Assembly: GCF_023501975.1 (NCBI RefSeq)
Contig: NZ_JAMFLH010000008.1
Span: 124,001-188,000 of the forward strand
Source: Altererythrobacter sp. KTW20L
GTDB lineage: Bacteria; Pseudomonadota; Alphaproteobacteria; Sphingomonadales; Sphingomonadaceae
Length of the DNA stretch: 64,000 nt
Reading direction: 5' to 3'
Shown: positions 26,349 through 35,615 of the stretch, piece by piece
How the letters are laid out: the number at the start of each line of letters is the position of its first letter
How positions within the stretch are numbered: the stretch's first letter is position 1
Translations under genes and position numbers: made by a program
Notes under the pieces: model-generated
Told to the model about the DNA's origin: nothing
What the model saw: only the letters and a program-made list of their open reading frames with translations
Databases searched by the model: none

Positions 26349-26617
26349 GTGTCGGATCCTCCTGTTCTGGGATGGATTGGGAGATAGGCCATGCTGGTTC
26401 TGGCGCAAGAGGCAAGACCGCGCCGCCAGCATGGTGCGCGGGTTCGGAGACAACGGGAAGACAGGCGATCCGATCCCGCCCTTGCGGGAAGCAGGGGCAA
26501 AGGGCGGGGGTTGTCCGGATGCACCGCGCGCTCTATGTGCACTTGCGAACAACGCGTTGCATGGAGCCCCGGCGACGCTTCACCCCAAGACCATCGATTC
26601 TGACAGGAGAAGTGTAC
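26349..26617. other. Gene-free divergent control region (Prx / ahcY)
   Basis: This 269-base region separates the divergent peroxiredoxin and ahcY genes and is the longest gene-free stretch in the window. It is GC-rich and contains a possible short stem (GCGGGAAGCAGGGG against CCCGCCCTTGC-like sequence around 26480-26510) and several G-runs. I looked for the SAH-riboswitch pattern near ahcY and did not find its GGAGCG-UGC core. I see no gene here. Promoters for both genes are expected. Confidence 0.5.
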
Positions 26618-28024
26618 GTGGCTACTGTTGCTGCCGAAAAGGACTACATCGTCAAGGATATCGCGCTGGCCGAATATGGCCAGGACGAGATCAACATCGC
26701 CGAAACCGAGATGCCCGGCCTGATGGCCCTGCGCGACGAATTCGGCGCGGCCAAGCCGCTCCGCGGTGCTCGCATCACCGGTTCGCTGCACATGACCATC
26801 CAGACCGCCGTGCTGATCGAGACGCTGGTGGAACTGGGCGCCGAAGTGCGCTGGGCCACCTGCAACATCTTCTCCACCCAGGACCACGCCGCCTCGGCGA
26901 TTGCCGCCAAGGGCATTCCGGTGTTCGCCGTGAAGGGCGAGAGCCTGGCCGAATACTGGGACTATGTCGGCAAGATCTTCGACTGGGGCGATGACGAAAC
27001 CTGCAACATGATCCTCGACGATGGCGGCGATGCCACCATGTTCGCGCTGTGGGGCGCACGGGTCGAAGCTGGCGAAGACCTGTTCGAGCCGTCGAATGCC
27101 GAGGAAATCGAATTCGTCCGCGCTCTGAAGGACTTCCTCCAGAAGAAGCCGGGCTACCTCACCCAGACGGTCAAGAACATCAAGGGCGTGTCGGAAGAGA
27201 CCACCACCGGCGTCCACCGCCTGTACCAGATCGCCAAGAGCGGCAAGCTGCCGTTCCCGGCAATCAATGTGAACGATAGCGTGACCAAGTCGAAGTTCGA
27301 CAACCTCTATGGCTGCAAGGAATCGCTGGTCGATGCCATCCGCCGCGCGACCGACGTAATGCTGGCTGGCAAGGTCGCCTGCGTGGCGGGCTTCGGCGAC
27401 GTGGGCAAGGGCTCGGCCGATTCGCTGCGCCAGGGCGGCGCACGCGTGATGGTGACCGAAATCGATCCGATCTGCGCTCTGCAGGCGGCGATGGAAGGTT
27501 ATGAAGTTGTCACCATGGAAGAGGCGATCCAACGCTGCGACATATTCGTCACCGCCACCGGCAACGAAGACGTGATCACCGCCGAACACATGATGGCGAT
27601 GAAGCCGATGAGCATCGTGTGCAACATCGGCCACTTCGATAGCGAAATCCAGATTTCGGCCCTGTCGAACTACACCTGGAAGGAAATCAAGCCGGGCACG
27701 GACCTGGTGACTTTCCCCGATGGCAAGTCGATCATCATCCTGGCGCAGGGCCGCCTGGTGAACCTGGGCTGCGCCACCGGCCACCCCAGCTTCGTGATGA
27801 GCTGTTCCTTCACCAATCAGGTGCTGGCGCAGATCGAACTGTGGCAGCGCGGGCATGACTATTCGAAGGAAGTCCACATCCTGCCCAAGCACCTTGATGA
27901 AAAGGTCGCCGCGCTCCACCTCGACAAGCTGGGTGTGAAGCTGACCCAGCTGTCGAAGAAGCAGGCCGACTATATCGGTGTGCCGCTGGCAGGCCCGTAC
28001 AAGCCCGATCACTACCGCTATTGA
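26618..28024 (+). CDS. ahcY: Adenosylhomocysteinase (S-adenosylhomocysteine hydrolase)
   Basis: The 468-residue enzyme splits SAH to adenosine and homocysteine, relieving product inhibition of methyltransferases. [15 protein letters not shown] and the Cys-containing [13 protein letters not shown] near residue 80 are N-terminal hallmarks. The NAD-binding signature [17 protein letters not shown] is near residue 260. The C-terminus ends KPDHYRY as is standard. The start is GTG 26618, with AGGAGA seven bases upstream; an ATG much further back would read through the control region. A hairpin terminator follows. Confidence 0.96.
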   Translation: MATVAAEKDYIVKDIALAEYGQDEINIAETEMPGLMALRDEFGAAKPLRGARITGSLHMTIQTAVLIETLVELGAEVRWATCNIFSTQDHAASAIAAKGIPVFAVKGESLAEYWDYVGKIFDWGDDETCNMILDDGGDATMFALWGARVEAGEDLFEPSNAEEIEFVRALKDFLQKKPGYLTQTVKNIKGVSEETTTGVHRLYQIAKSGKLPFPAINVNDSVTKSKFDNLYGCKESLVDAIRRATDVMLAGKVACVAGFGDVGKGSADSLRQGGARVMVTEIDPICALQAAMEGYEVVTMEEAIQRCDIFVTATGNEDVITAEHMMAMKPMSIVCNIGHFDSEIQISALSNYTWKEIKPGTDLVTFPDGKSIIILAQGRLVNLGCATGHPSFVMSCSFTNQVLAQIELWQRGHDYSKEVHILPKHLDEKVAALHLDKLGVKLTQLSKKQADYIGVPLAGPYKPDHYRY

Positions 28025-28043
28025 TCGCATTGGCGACGCAAGA

Positions 28044-28083
28044 CGGCGGGCGTTCCCTACTAGTTGGGGAACGCCCGCCGTTT
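28044..28083 (+). terminator. Hairpin terminator after ahcY
   Basis: The arms CGGCGGGCGTTCCC (28044-28057) and GGGAACGCCCGCCG (28067-28080) are perfect complements around a 9-base loop. Only a short TTT follows, so it may need Rho help or act as an mRNA-stabilising end. Confidence 0.8.
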
Positions 28084-28133
28084 GCGTGTCTGGCCCATTG
28101 CATCCCTGACGCTGCGCTCATAGCTGTCAGGTC

Positions 28134-30476
28134 ATGGAATTGTCCCCCGCCGCCCTTGCGCTGATCGGCCTGCTGCTGGCGGGCTGGACCTTTGGCGCGG
28201 TATGGGTGGTGGTGGCAGCGCAAAAGCGCGCGCGGCAGGCGCGGGCGGCTCGCTCCACCGCGCGGCGGCTGTCCCGGATGATCGACGATTCCCCGGCCAT
28301 CCCGCTGCTGGTGCGCAGCGATGGCAGGTTGGAAGGGCCCGAGCGGCTGGCGGCCTGGCTTGGCCTGCCGAAAATGCCCGGTTTCCTGTCCGAACTCGAC
28401 GGTGACACCATGGGCCTGCAGAGTGAAGACCTTGAACAGTTGCGCGAAGCGGTGCGCCGCACGCAGAAGACCGCTGCACCGTTCCGCATGGTCGTCACCC
28501 CGCGCGGTTCGCAGAAAAGCCTCGCCGTGCGCGGGCAGCAGGCCGATCCGGCAGTCGCTCCGCCCGGTTCGGCGCTGGTATGGTGGTTCGACTTTTCCGA
28601 AAGCCAGGGCGAACTGGCCCGCCTGCGTGCCGAGACCGCCCGCGCCCGCAACGATTTCGCCGCTCTGGTCGGCCTGATCGAGGCGGCGCCGATGCCGATG
28701 TGGTTCCGCGGCCCCGACATGACCCTGCGGCTGGTCAACAGTGCCTATGTCAGGGCGGTGGAGGCCGAGGATGCCGAGGCAGTGGTCCAGCAGCAGATCG
28801 AGCTGGTCGAAGAGGTCGACGGGCTGACTGCTGCGCAAATCGCCAGCCAGTCGCGTGACAAGGATCTGCCGATAGAGCGGATCGTCCAGGCAACCGTGGG
28901 CAACCAGCGCCGCGCCCTGCGGGTGTCGGACCTGCCCCTGGGCGCAGAGGGCGTGGCCGGATACGCCATCGACATCGAGGAAATGGAAGAGCAGGGCCGG
29001 GCCTTCAAGGCGTTCCGCGATGCGCAGATTTCCATGCTCGACCAGTTGTCGGTGGGCGTGGCGCAGTTCGACGCGGAGAGGCGGATGGTCTTCGCCAACC
29101 AGCCGTTCAAGCGCATTTTCGCCCTGCCGGCCGCAGTCCAGATCGACCTGCCCGATTTCGACCGCTTCCTTGATCTGGCCCGGGACAAGCAGCGCCTGCC
29201 CGAAGTGCGCGATTTCCCCGCATGGCGGCGCGAGCTGGCGGCGTGGTTCCGGCGCGATGCCCCGGTGGAGGACGCCTGGAGCCTGTCGGACAACACCCAC
29301 CTGCGTATCGTGGCGCAGCCCTTGCCCGATGGCGGGCTGGTGCTGGTGGCGGAAGACCGGTCGGAACAGCTCGCCCTGTCGGCCACGCGCGATACCCTGC
29401 TGCGCACCCGCACCGCCACCTTCGACAGCCTGTTCGAATCGCTCGCCGTCTTCGCGCCCGATGGCCGGATGCAATTGTGGAACCGGCGCTTTCCCGAAGT
29501 CTGGGGTATCGAGCCCGAATTCGTTGACGAGCATCCGCATGTGGACCGCCTGCTTGACCGGATTACCGAGGTGCTCGCCCGCCCCGGCCAGCGCACGGCT
29601 ATCGGTGATGTGGTGCGCTCGGCCACGCTTGACCGCAGGCAGCGAGGGGGCAGGGTGCTGCTGTCCGACGGGCGCACGCTGGAATTTGCCGGGGTTCCGC
29701 TGCCCGATGGCAATGGCCTGCTCACCGTGCTCGACGTCACCGACAGCACCAAGGCAGAGGCCGCCCTGCGCGATCGCAACACCGCGCTGGAGGAGGCCGA
29801 CGCGGTCAAGACGCGGTTCCTCGCCAATATGAGCTACGAATTCCGCACGCCGCTCACATCCATCGGCGGCTTTGCCGAGCTGCTGCAATCGGGTGTGGCT
29901 GGCGAATTGAGCGCGCAGGGCAAGGACTATGTCGGCGCGATAATTTCGTCGGTCGAACGGCTGACGTCGCAGATCGAAAGCGTGCTCGACCTGACGCAGA
30001 GCGAGGCTGGACTGTTACCGATTGCGGCGGAGGAAGTGGACCTGCTGTCGTTCGTCACCAACGTGGTGCGCGAGCGCGAGGAGGCGATCGAGGCCAAGGA
30101 CATCGCCGTGGACCTGCGCGGCGACAAGAGTGCGGGTTCGGTCATGGCCGACAAGCGCCAGTTGGGCCGGGCCATCGGCAACATCCTGGACAATGCCATC
30201 ACTGCCGTTCCCACCACGACCGGTCGCATCCTGGTCATGCTGGCGCGCAGGAAATCGGGTGTGCGGATCGTGGTATCGGACAACGGACCCGGTCTGCGCC
30301 CGGGCGAGCTGGCGCGCGCTCTCGATGGGTATGGCCTGGCAACAGACGGCAGCGGCAAGGAGAAGCGCGGCCTCGGCCTGCCGCTGTCGCGCCAGTTGAT
30401 CGAGGCGCATGGCGGCAAGCTTGATATCCAGTCGGAGAAGGGAGCGGGCACTACCGTGACCATTAGCCTGCCGTGA
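28134..30476 (+). CDS. divL: DivL-like cell-cycle kinase with Tyr in place of the phospho-accepting His
   Basis: This 780-residue protein has an N-terminal transmembrane helix (about residues 7-28) and no large periplasmic loop. Three PAS-like regions begin near residues 178, 296 and 425. The dimerisation box then reads ANMSYEFRTPLTSIGGF, where canonical histidine kinases have SHE; Tyr568 replaces the His. The ATP-binding domain is intact: N box NILDNAI, G1 SDNGPGL near 700, and KRGLGLPLSRQLIEAHGG. This Tyr exchange, the PAS array and the length match Caulobacter DivL (769 residues, Tyr550), which controls CckA and thus CtrA. The tsaE start overlaps its stop, as GTGA. Confidence 0.9.
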   Translation: MELSPAALALIGLLLAGWTFGAVWVVVAAQKRARQARAARSTARRLSRMIDDSPAIPLLVRSDGRLEGPERLAAWLGLPKMPGFLSELDGDTMGLQSEDLEQLREAVRRTQKTAAPFRMVVTPRGSQKSLAVRGQQADPAVAPPGSALVWWFDFSESQGELARLRAETARARNDFAALVGLIEAAPMPMWFRGPDMTLRLVNSAYVRAVEAEDAEAVVQQQIELVEEVDGLTAAQIASQSRDKDLPIERIVQATVGNQRRALRVSDLPLGAEGVAGYAIDIEEMEEQGRAFKAFRDAQISMLDQLSVGVAQFDAERRMVFANQPFKRIFALPAAVQIDLPDFDRFLDLARDKQRLPEVRDFPAWRRELAAWFRRDAPVEDAWSLSDNTHLRIVAQPLPDGGLVLVAEDRSEQLALSATRDTLLRTRTATFDSLFESLAVFAPDGRMQLWNRRFPEVWGIEPEFVDEHPHVDRLLDRITEVLARPGQRTAIGDVVRSATLDRRQRGGRVLLSDGRTLEFAGVPLPDGNGLLTVLDVTDSTKAEAALRDRNTALEEADAVKTRFLANMSYEFRTPLTSIGGFAELLQSGVAGELSAQGKDYVGAIISSVERLTSQIESVLDLTQSEAGLLPIAAEEVDLLSFVTNVVREREEAIEAKDIAVDLRGDKSAGSVMADKRQLGRAIGNILDNAITAVPTTTGRILVMLARRKSGVRIVVSDNGPGLRPGELARALDGYGLATDGSGKEKRGLGLPLSRQLIEAHGGKLDIQSEKGAGTTVTISLP

Positions 30477-30916
30477 TCGTGGACCTGCCCGATCTCGCCG
30501 CAATGGAGGCCTTCGGTGCGCGCATCGCGGCGCAGTTGCGGGCGGGTGACGTGGTGGCGCTGACGGGTGGCCTCGGCGCGGGCAAGACCACGCTGGGCCG
30601 CGCGGTACTCTCCGCGCTCGGTCACACTGGCGAAGTGCCGTCGCCCACTTTCACCATCATCGAGACCTACGATCCGCCTGCTGTCCGCCTGCCGGTGGTC
30701 CACGCCGATTTCTACCGGCTTAAAAGCCCGCGGGAAGTGGAGGAGATCGGGCTTGACGACTATCGCGACGGCGCAGCGCTGCTGGCGGAATGGCCTGATC
30801 ATGCGGGCGGCTTCGCGCATGAGCCTTCCTGCCTGTCAATTGCCCTCGAAATCCACCATTCCGGCAGGCGGGCGATTGTGGAAGGTGGCCCGGATTGGCT
30901 AGGGCGCATGCCATGA
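30473..30916 (+). CDS. tsaE: tRNA t6A biosynthesis ATPase TsaE
   Basis: The 147-residue P-loop ATPase works with TsaB, TsaC and TsaD to make threonylcarbamoyl-adenosine at tRNA position 37. The Walker A loop GGLGAGKTTLGRA starts near residue 32. SPTFTIIETYD near 57 and HADFYRL with a Trp-Pro segment (LLAEWPD) follow in the usual order. The start GTG 30473 overlaps the divL stop (GTGA). Its stop in turn overlaps the next gene's ATG. Its placement directly after a cell-cycle kinase is typical of alphaproteobacteria. Confidence 0.95.
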   Translation: MIVDLPDLAAMEAFGARIAAQLRAGDVVALTGGLGAGKTTLGRAVLSALGHTGEVPSPTFTIIETYDPPAVRLPVVHADFYRLKSPREVEEIGLDDYRDGAALLAEWPDHAGGFAHEPSCLSIALEIHHSGRRAIVEGGPDWLGRMP

Positions 30917-31905
30917 GCGATAGTCTGCCCGCGGGCCTCGATTCCTTTGTTGCCGCAGCCGGATGGCCGGGCGCGGCGGTGGAGCCCCTGCCGGGCGATG
31001 CCAGCTTCCGCCGCTACTTCCGCCTGCGCCAGGGTGGCGGGGAGACCGCCATGCTGATGCACGCGCCGCCGCCGCACGAAGATCCCGGCCCCTTCCTCCA
31101 TGTCGGTAAGTGGCTGCTCGATCATGGCATGCGGGCGCCTGCCATCCTGGCCGAGGATGCAGCGGCTGGGCTGGTGCTGATCGAAGACTTTGGCAATGAC
31201 CGGATGCGCGACTGGCTGGATGTGAACCCGGCGGCGGAGGCGGATACCTACAGCGCGGCAATCGACGCGCTGGTGGACCTCCACCGCTGTCCGCCCGGGC
31301 CCTTCGCGCCTTACGACATGCCGACCTACCTGCGCGAAGTGCGGCTGTTCACCGAATGGTTCTGTCCCGCCGCCGGTATCGCGGTGCACGAAGCGGCGCA
31401 CGATGCGGCGTGGGAACAGGCGCTCGCCCCGCTGCTTGACCGGCAGCAGCCCGGGGTGACAGTGCTGCGCGATTACCACGCGGAGAACATCATGCTGCTG
31501 CCCGATAGCGACCAGGGCCTGATCGACTTCCAGGATGCTCTGGTGGGCCATCCGGCGTACGATCTTGTGTCGCTGTTGCAGGATGCGCGGCGCGATGTGT
31601 CGCTCGAACTGGAAGCGGCCATGCTCGAACATTACCTGTCGCGGGTGGATGCCGGGCCGCAGTTCATCGCCGACTATGCGCTGCTGGGTGCCCAGCGGAA
31701 TGCCAAGATCGTGGGCATCTTCACCCGCCTGTGGCAGCGTGATGGCAAGCCGCGCTATCTCTCGCTGATCCCGCGCGTGTGGGAAGCGATGGAGCGCGAC
31801 CTGGCGCATCCGGCGCTGGCCCCGGTCGCGGCATGGTTCGATGCCAATGTACCGGCGGAATGGCGCGAGCGGCGCGGTGCCGGATTGAGTGGGGAGCCGA
31901 AGTGA
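30913..31905 (+). CDS. amgK: Anomeric MurNAc/GlcNAc kinase (AmgK-like phosphotransferase)
   Basis: The 330-residue protein has the aminoglycoside/choline kinase fold. GDASFRRYFRL near residue 28 is the ATP-binding start typical of AmgK. The catalytic loop is VLRDYHAENIMLL near residue 192, and IDFQDALVGHPAYDL near 208 contains the metal-binding Asp. With the next gene murU it forms the AmgK-MurU bypass, which returns MurNAc directly to UDP-MurNAc and avoids MurA. ATG 30913 overlaps the tsaE stop (ATGA); an upstream ATG at 30895 is less likely. The assignment rests mostly on its pairing with murU. Confidence 0.88.
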   Translation: MSDSLPAGLDSFVAAAGWPGAAVEPLPGDASFRRYFRLRQGGGETAMLMHAPPPHEDPGPFLHVGKWLLDHGMRAPAILAEDAAAGLVLIEDFGNDRMRDWLDVNPAAEADTYSAAIDALVDLHRCPPGPFAPYDMPTYLREVRLFTEWFCPAAGIAVHEAAHDAAWEQALAPLLDRQQPGVTVLRDYHAENIMLLPDSDQGLIDFQDALVGHPAYDLVSLLQDARRDVSLELEAAMLEHYLSRVDAGPQFIADYALLGAQRNAKIVGIFTRLWQRDGKPRYLSLIPRVWEAMERDLAHPALAPVAAWFDANVPAEWRERRGAGLSGEPK

Positions 31906-32621
31906 CCAAGCTGGCCTCCGATACCGCAATGGTCATGGCCGCAGGGCTGGGCAAGCGGATGCGGCCGCTCACCGCCAGCCAGCCCAAGCCGATGGTGCGG
32001 GTGGCGGGCAAGCCGATGATCGACCATGCGCTCGACCGCCTGACCGAAGCCGGAATCGCCCGCGCCGTGGTCAATGTGCACTACTTCCCCGATGTGCTCG
32101 AAGCCCACCTGGCGGAACGCAAGCGGCCCGCCGTGACCATTTCCGACGAGCGCGTGCAATTGCTCGAAACAGGCGGCGGGCTGGTGAAGGCGCAGGGCCT
32201 GCTGCCCGATCCGTTCTTCTGCCTCAACAGCGACAACCTTTGGCTTGATGGACCCAAGAACACTTTTGCCGACCTCTCGGCGCGGTGGGACCCGGACCAG
32301 ATGGACGCGCTGCTGCTGCTGGTGCCGCACAAGGGCGCGCTCAATTTCACCGGCAAGGGCGATTTCCATATGGATTCGCGCGGGCGCCTGAAGCGGCGGC
32401 GTTCTGGCTATGTCGCGCCCCATATCTTTACCGGCATCCAGTTGGTATCCAAGCGCCTGCTGCGCGATGCGCCTGACGGGCCATTTTCAACCAATGTGCT
32501 GTGGGACCGCGCGATCGAGGAAGGGCGGCTCTATGGGCTGGCCTTTACCGGGCGCTGGTTCGAAGTCGGCACTCCCGCAGCGATCAAGCCGACCGAACTG
32601 GCGTTGACCGATGGCCTCTAG
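31902..32621 (+). CDS. murU: N-acetylmuramate-1-phosphate uridylyltransferase MurU
   Basis: The 239-residue nucleotidyltransferase begins with the family signature VMAAGLGKRMRPLT-S-x-PKPMV near residue 11. The N-S-D metal-binding box is FFCLNSDN near 106, and GRWFEVGTPAA is near the end. It uses UTP to turn MurNAc-1-P, made by AmgK, into UDP-MurNAc. The start GTG 31902 overlaps the amgK stop (GTGA). The short length with no hexapeptide tail fits MurU rather than GlmU. The addB start follows 15 bases after its stop. Confidence 0.9.
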   Translation: MTKLASDTAMVMAAGLGKRMRPLTASQPKPMVRVAGKPMIDHALDRLTEAGIARAVVNVHYFPDVLEAHLAERKRPAVTISDERVQLLETGGGLVKAQGLLPDPFFCLNSDNLWLDGPKNTFADLSARWDPDQMDALLLLVPHKGALNFTGKGDFHMDSRGRLKRRRSGYVAPHIFTGIQLVSKRLLRDAPDGPFSTNVLWDRAIEEGRLYGLAFTGRWFEVGTPAAIKPTELALTDGL

Positions 32622-32636
32622 CGTCCGGCCTATCTG

Positions 32637-35615
32637 ATGGCGGGCGCTGGCCCCAAGTTCTATTCGCCTAGCGTCTATTCCATCGCCGCGCATCGCGGCT
32701 TTGCCGATGCGTTGGTGGCGGGTCTCGTGCCGCGCTATTCCGATGGCCCCTTCGGCCTTGCCCGGCTGACCCTGATCCTGCCCAGTACCCGCGCCATGCG
32801 GACCATGCAGGAATCCTTCATCCGCCACTATGGCGCAGCGGGCCAGCAGGGCCTGCTGATGCCGCGCATGGCGGTGGTGGGCGACCTCGATCTTGACGAG
32901 ACGCTGGGGCCGCTGCTCGACAGCCTGGGCGCGGGGCTCGACGTGCCGCCTGCCGCCGATCCCACCTGGCGCTGGCTGCGGCTGGCCGAACTGATCCGCG
33001 CCGAACGGGGCGAGGAAGCGCCCGGCGACAGCGCCCTGCTGCGGCTCGCGTTCCAGTTGGGGCAGGTGATGGACCGGCTGCTGGTTGAGGAAGTGCGGCC
33101 CGAGGCGCTGGTGGAACAGGCCGTGCTGGACCTGCTGCCCGAGGTGTCGGAACACTGGCTGCGCAGCCTGTCGCTGTTCGTAGCCGTGCAGGATGCCTGG
33201 CTGGCGGAACTGAAGGCGGCAGGGCAGGTCGATGCCGCCACCCGGCGCAACCGGCTTTTCCGTGAAGCAGCGCGGCGGTTGGCGGCGAACCCGCCAGCTA
33301 CCCCCATCGTGGTGGCAGGCGTCACCAGCGCCGCGCCCGCACTCGCCGCCCTGTTGCGCACCATTGCCGACTTGCCCAATGGCGCGGTGATCCTGCCCGA
33401 TCTGGACCTGTCGCTGGACGATGCCGTGTGGGACGAACTGGGCCAGGCGGGTTCGCCGGAAGGCGACACGCCGTTCGGGCGCGACGATGCGCTGACCCAT
33501 CCGCAGTATCATCTCAAACTCCTGCTCAACCGCATGGGAGTGGCGCGGGGCGAGGTGCAGCAGTGGCACCGTGCAGGCCTCGGCAAGGGGCCGCCGGAAC
33601 GCAGCCACGCGATCTCCAGCCTGTTCCTGCCGCCGCAAGCGAGCAAGGCCTGGGCCACGCTGCCGGGCGAGAAGCGGCGGTTGGCGGGCGTGCAGCTTGT
33701 CGAGAGCGCCAATCCCGAGGAAGAGGCCCAGGCCATCGCCCTTTTGGTGCGCGAGGCGCTGGAGGAACCCGAGAAGCGCGTCGCCCTGGTTACCCCCGAC
33801 CGGGGCCTTGCCGCGCGGGTCGTGCAGCATCTGCGCCGGTGGCACATCACGGCGGACGATACCGCAGGCAGGCCGCTGGCGCAGACGGCGGCGGGGCGTG
33901 TGCTGCTGCTGCTCGCCGATGTCATGGCTCAACAGGCTGCGCCGGTGCCGCTGATGGCGCTGCTCGGCCATCCGCTGGTCATGCGCGAGGACGGGCGGGA
34001 GGACTGGCTGAAATCCGTCCGCGCGCTGGAACGCAAATTGCGCGGCCCGCGGCTGGAGCCCGGCCTTGGCCCGCTGCGCGAACCGGCGGAAAATGCCGGA
34101 GTGGCCGAGTGGTGGGCGCAGGCCGAAGCCATCCTCGCTCCGCTGATGGACCACCCCGACGACCTGCTGCTGGCCGACGCGCTGGACCTCCTCGCCACGG
34201 CGGGCGAGGCGCTGTGCGGGCAGGGCTTGTGGGCACAGGAAGACGGACGGATGCTGGCGCGCATGGTGGAGAACCTCCGCCTCCACGCCCGCGCTGCGGG
34301 AACGGTGGTCGCGCCCGATCACCTGCTCACTGTGCTGCGCGACGTGATGGACCGCGAGAGCGTGCGGCCGCCCTATGGCGGACATCCGCGCGTGGCGATC
34401 TACGGCCTGCTCGAAAGCCGGATGACCCGGGCGGACCTGGTGATCTGCGCGGGCCTGAACGAGGGCACCTGGCCCGCCAGCCCGGCAAGCGATCCGTTCC
34501 TGGCCCCGGCGGTATTGCGGGCGCTGGGCGCACCGGGGGCGGATTTCCGCATTGGCCTTGCCGCGCATGATCTGGCTGGTGCGCTGGGCGCGCGGCAGGT
34601 GGTGCTCAGCCGCGCGCGGCGCGATGCGGGCGGGCCGGTGCTGGCCTCGCGCTTCTGGCTGAGGATCTGTGCGCTCCTGGGCAACAACCTGCCCAAAGAC
34701 CTCAAGGACAGCGGCATCGTGCAACTGGCCCGCGCCATCGACCGGGGCGAGACGGTGCCGCACCATCCGCGCCCGTCGCCCATGCCGACGGCAGAACAGC
34801 GGCGGCGCGGGACTTTCAGCGTTACCACGCTCGACCGGCTGCGCAGCGATCCCTACCAGTTCTATGCCCAGAAGGTGCTGTCGCTCAGCGAAATGGACCT
34901 GCTCGACGCCGAGCCGACAGCAGCCTGGCAGGGCACCCTAGCGCACCAGATCCTGGAAGACTGGCACGACGGCAAGGGCAGCCTGGCCGATCTTGCCGAG
35001 CAACACCTGGCCGACATGCGCGCCCACCCGCTGATGCGCGCGTTGTGGCGGCCGCGCCTGTTGAAGGCGCTGGAATGGGTGGAACTGACGGTCACCGCCG
35101 ACCCTTCGCGCGTGCCCGTGGCGTGGGAGGAGGAAGGCGAGCTCGACTATCGTGGCGTCACCATCACCGGCAAGGCCGACCGGATCGACCGGCTGGCCGA
35201 TGGCACGCTGGCCGTAGTCGATTACAAGACCGGCAAACCGCCCAGCAAGGCCCAGGTCGAACAGGGCTTTGCCATGCAGCTTGGCACACTGGGCCTGATG
35301 GCGCAGGAGGGTGCGTTCGATGACGTGCGCGGCACGCCGACGGCCTTCGAATACTGGTCGCTCGGCAAGAGCGAGGACAGCGAAACCGGCTTTGGCTATG
35401 TCGAGACCCCGCTCAAGCTGGGGCAGGCGCGCACCGGTGTGGAGCCGGACCAGTTCCTGCCCCAGGCGCGTCGCTTCCTCGACGATGCGCTCGACCGGTG
35501 GATTCTCGGCACCGAGGGCTTCACTGCCCGCCTCAATCCCGATGCCAAGGTCTATGCCAGTTACGACCACCTGATGCGGCTGGACGAATGGATGGGCCGG
35601 GAGGACGAGGGATGA
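32637..35615 (+). CDS. addB: Double-strand break repair protein AddB
   Basis: The 992-residue subunit pairs with AddA in the helicase-nuclease that processes DNA ends for RecA, replacing RecBCD. The N-terminal half is helicase-like but has no clean Walker A loop (LTLILPSTRAMRTMQ). CAGLNEGTWPASPASDPF near residue 605 is a conserved AddB box. The C-terminal PD-(D/E)XK nuclease is marked by LAVVDYKTGKPPSKAQ near 860. Its TGA overlaps the addA ATG. The size is typical of alphaproteobacterial AddB. Confidence 0.94.
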   Translation: MAGAGPKFYSPSVYSIAAHRGFADALVAGLVPRYSDGPFGLARLTLILPSTRAMRTMQESFIRHYGAAGQQGLLMPRMAVVGDLDLDETLGPLLDSLGAGLDVPPAADPTWRWLRLAELIRAERGEEAPGDSALLRLAFQLGQVMDRLLVEEVRPEALVEQAVLDLLPEVSEHWLRSLSLFVAVQDAWLAELKAAGQVDAATRRNRLFREAARRLAANPPATPIVVAGVTSAAPALAALLRTIADLPNGAVILPDLDLSLDDAVWDELGQAGSPEGDTPFGRDDALTHPQYHLKLLLNRMGVARGEVQQWHRAGLGKGPPERSHAISSLFLPPQASKAWATLPGEKRRLAGVQLVESANPEEEAQAIALLVREALEEPEKRVALVTPDRGLAARVVQHLRRWHITADDTAGRPLAQTAAGRVLLLLADVMAQQAAPVPLMALLGHPLVMREDGREDWLKSVRALERKLRGPRLEPGLGPLREPAENAGVAEWWAQAEAILAPLMDHPDDLLLADALDLLATAGEALCGQGLWAQEDGRMLARMVENLRLHARAAGTVVAPDHLLTVLRDVMDRESVRPPYGGHPRVAIYGLLESRMTRADLVICAGLNEGTWPASPASDPFLAPAVLRALGAPGADFRIGLAAHDLAGALGARQVVLSRARRDAGGPVLASRFWLRICALLGNNLPKDLKDSGIVQLARAIDRGETVPHHPRPSPMPTAEQRRRGTFSVTTLDRLRSDPYQFYAQKVLSLSEMDLLDAEPTAAWQGTLAHQILEDWHDGKGSLADLAEQHLADMRAHPLMRALWRPRLLKALEWVELTVTADPSRVPVAWEEEGELDYRGVTITGKADRIDRLADGTLAVVDYKTGKPPSKAQVEQGFAMQLGTLGLMAQEGAFDDVRGTPTAFEYWSLGKSEDSETGFGYVETPLKLGQARTGVEPDQFLPQARRFLDDALDRWILGTEGFTARLNPDAKVYASYDHLMRLDEWMGREDEG

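Noticed and set aside
26349-26617. Possible SAH riboswitch in the ahcY leader
   Set aside because: The conserved GGAGCG-UGC core and matching pairing arms were not found; GCGTTGCATGGAGCC is only a weak resemblance.
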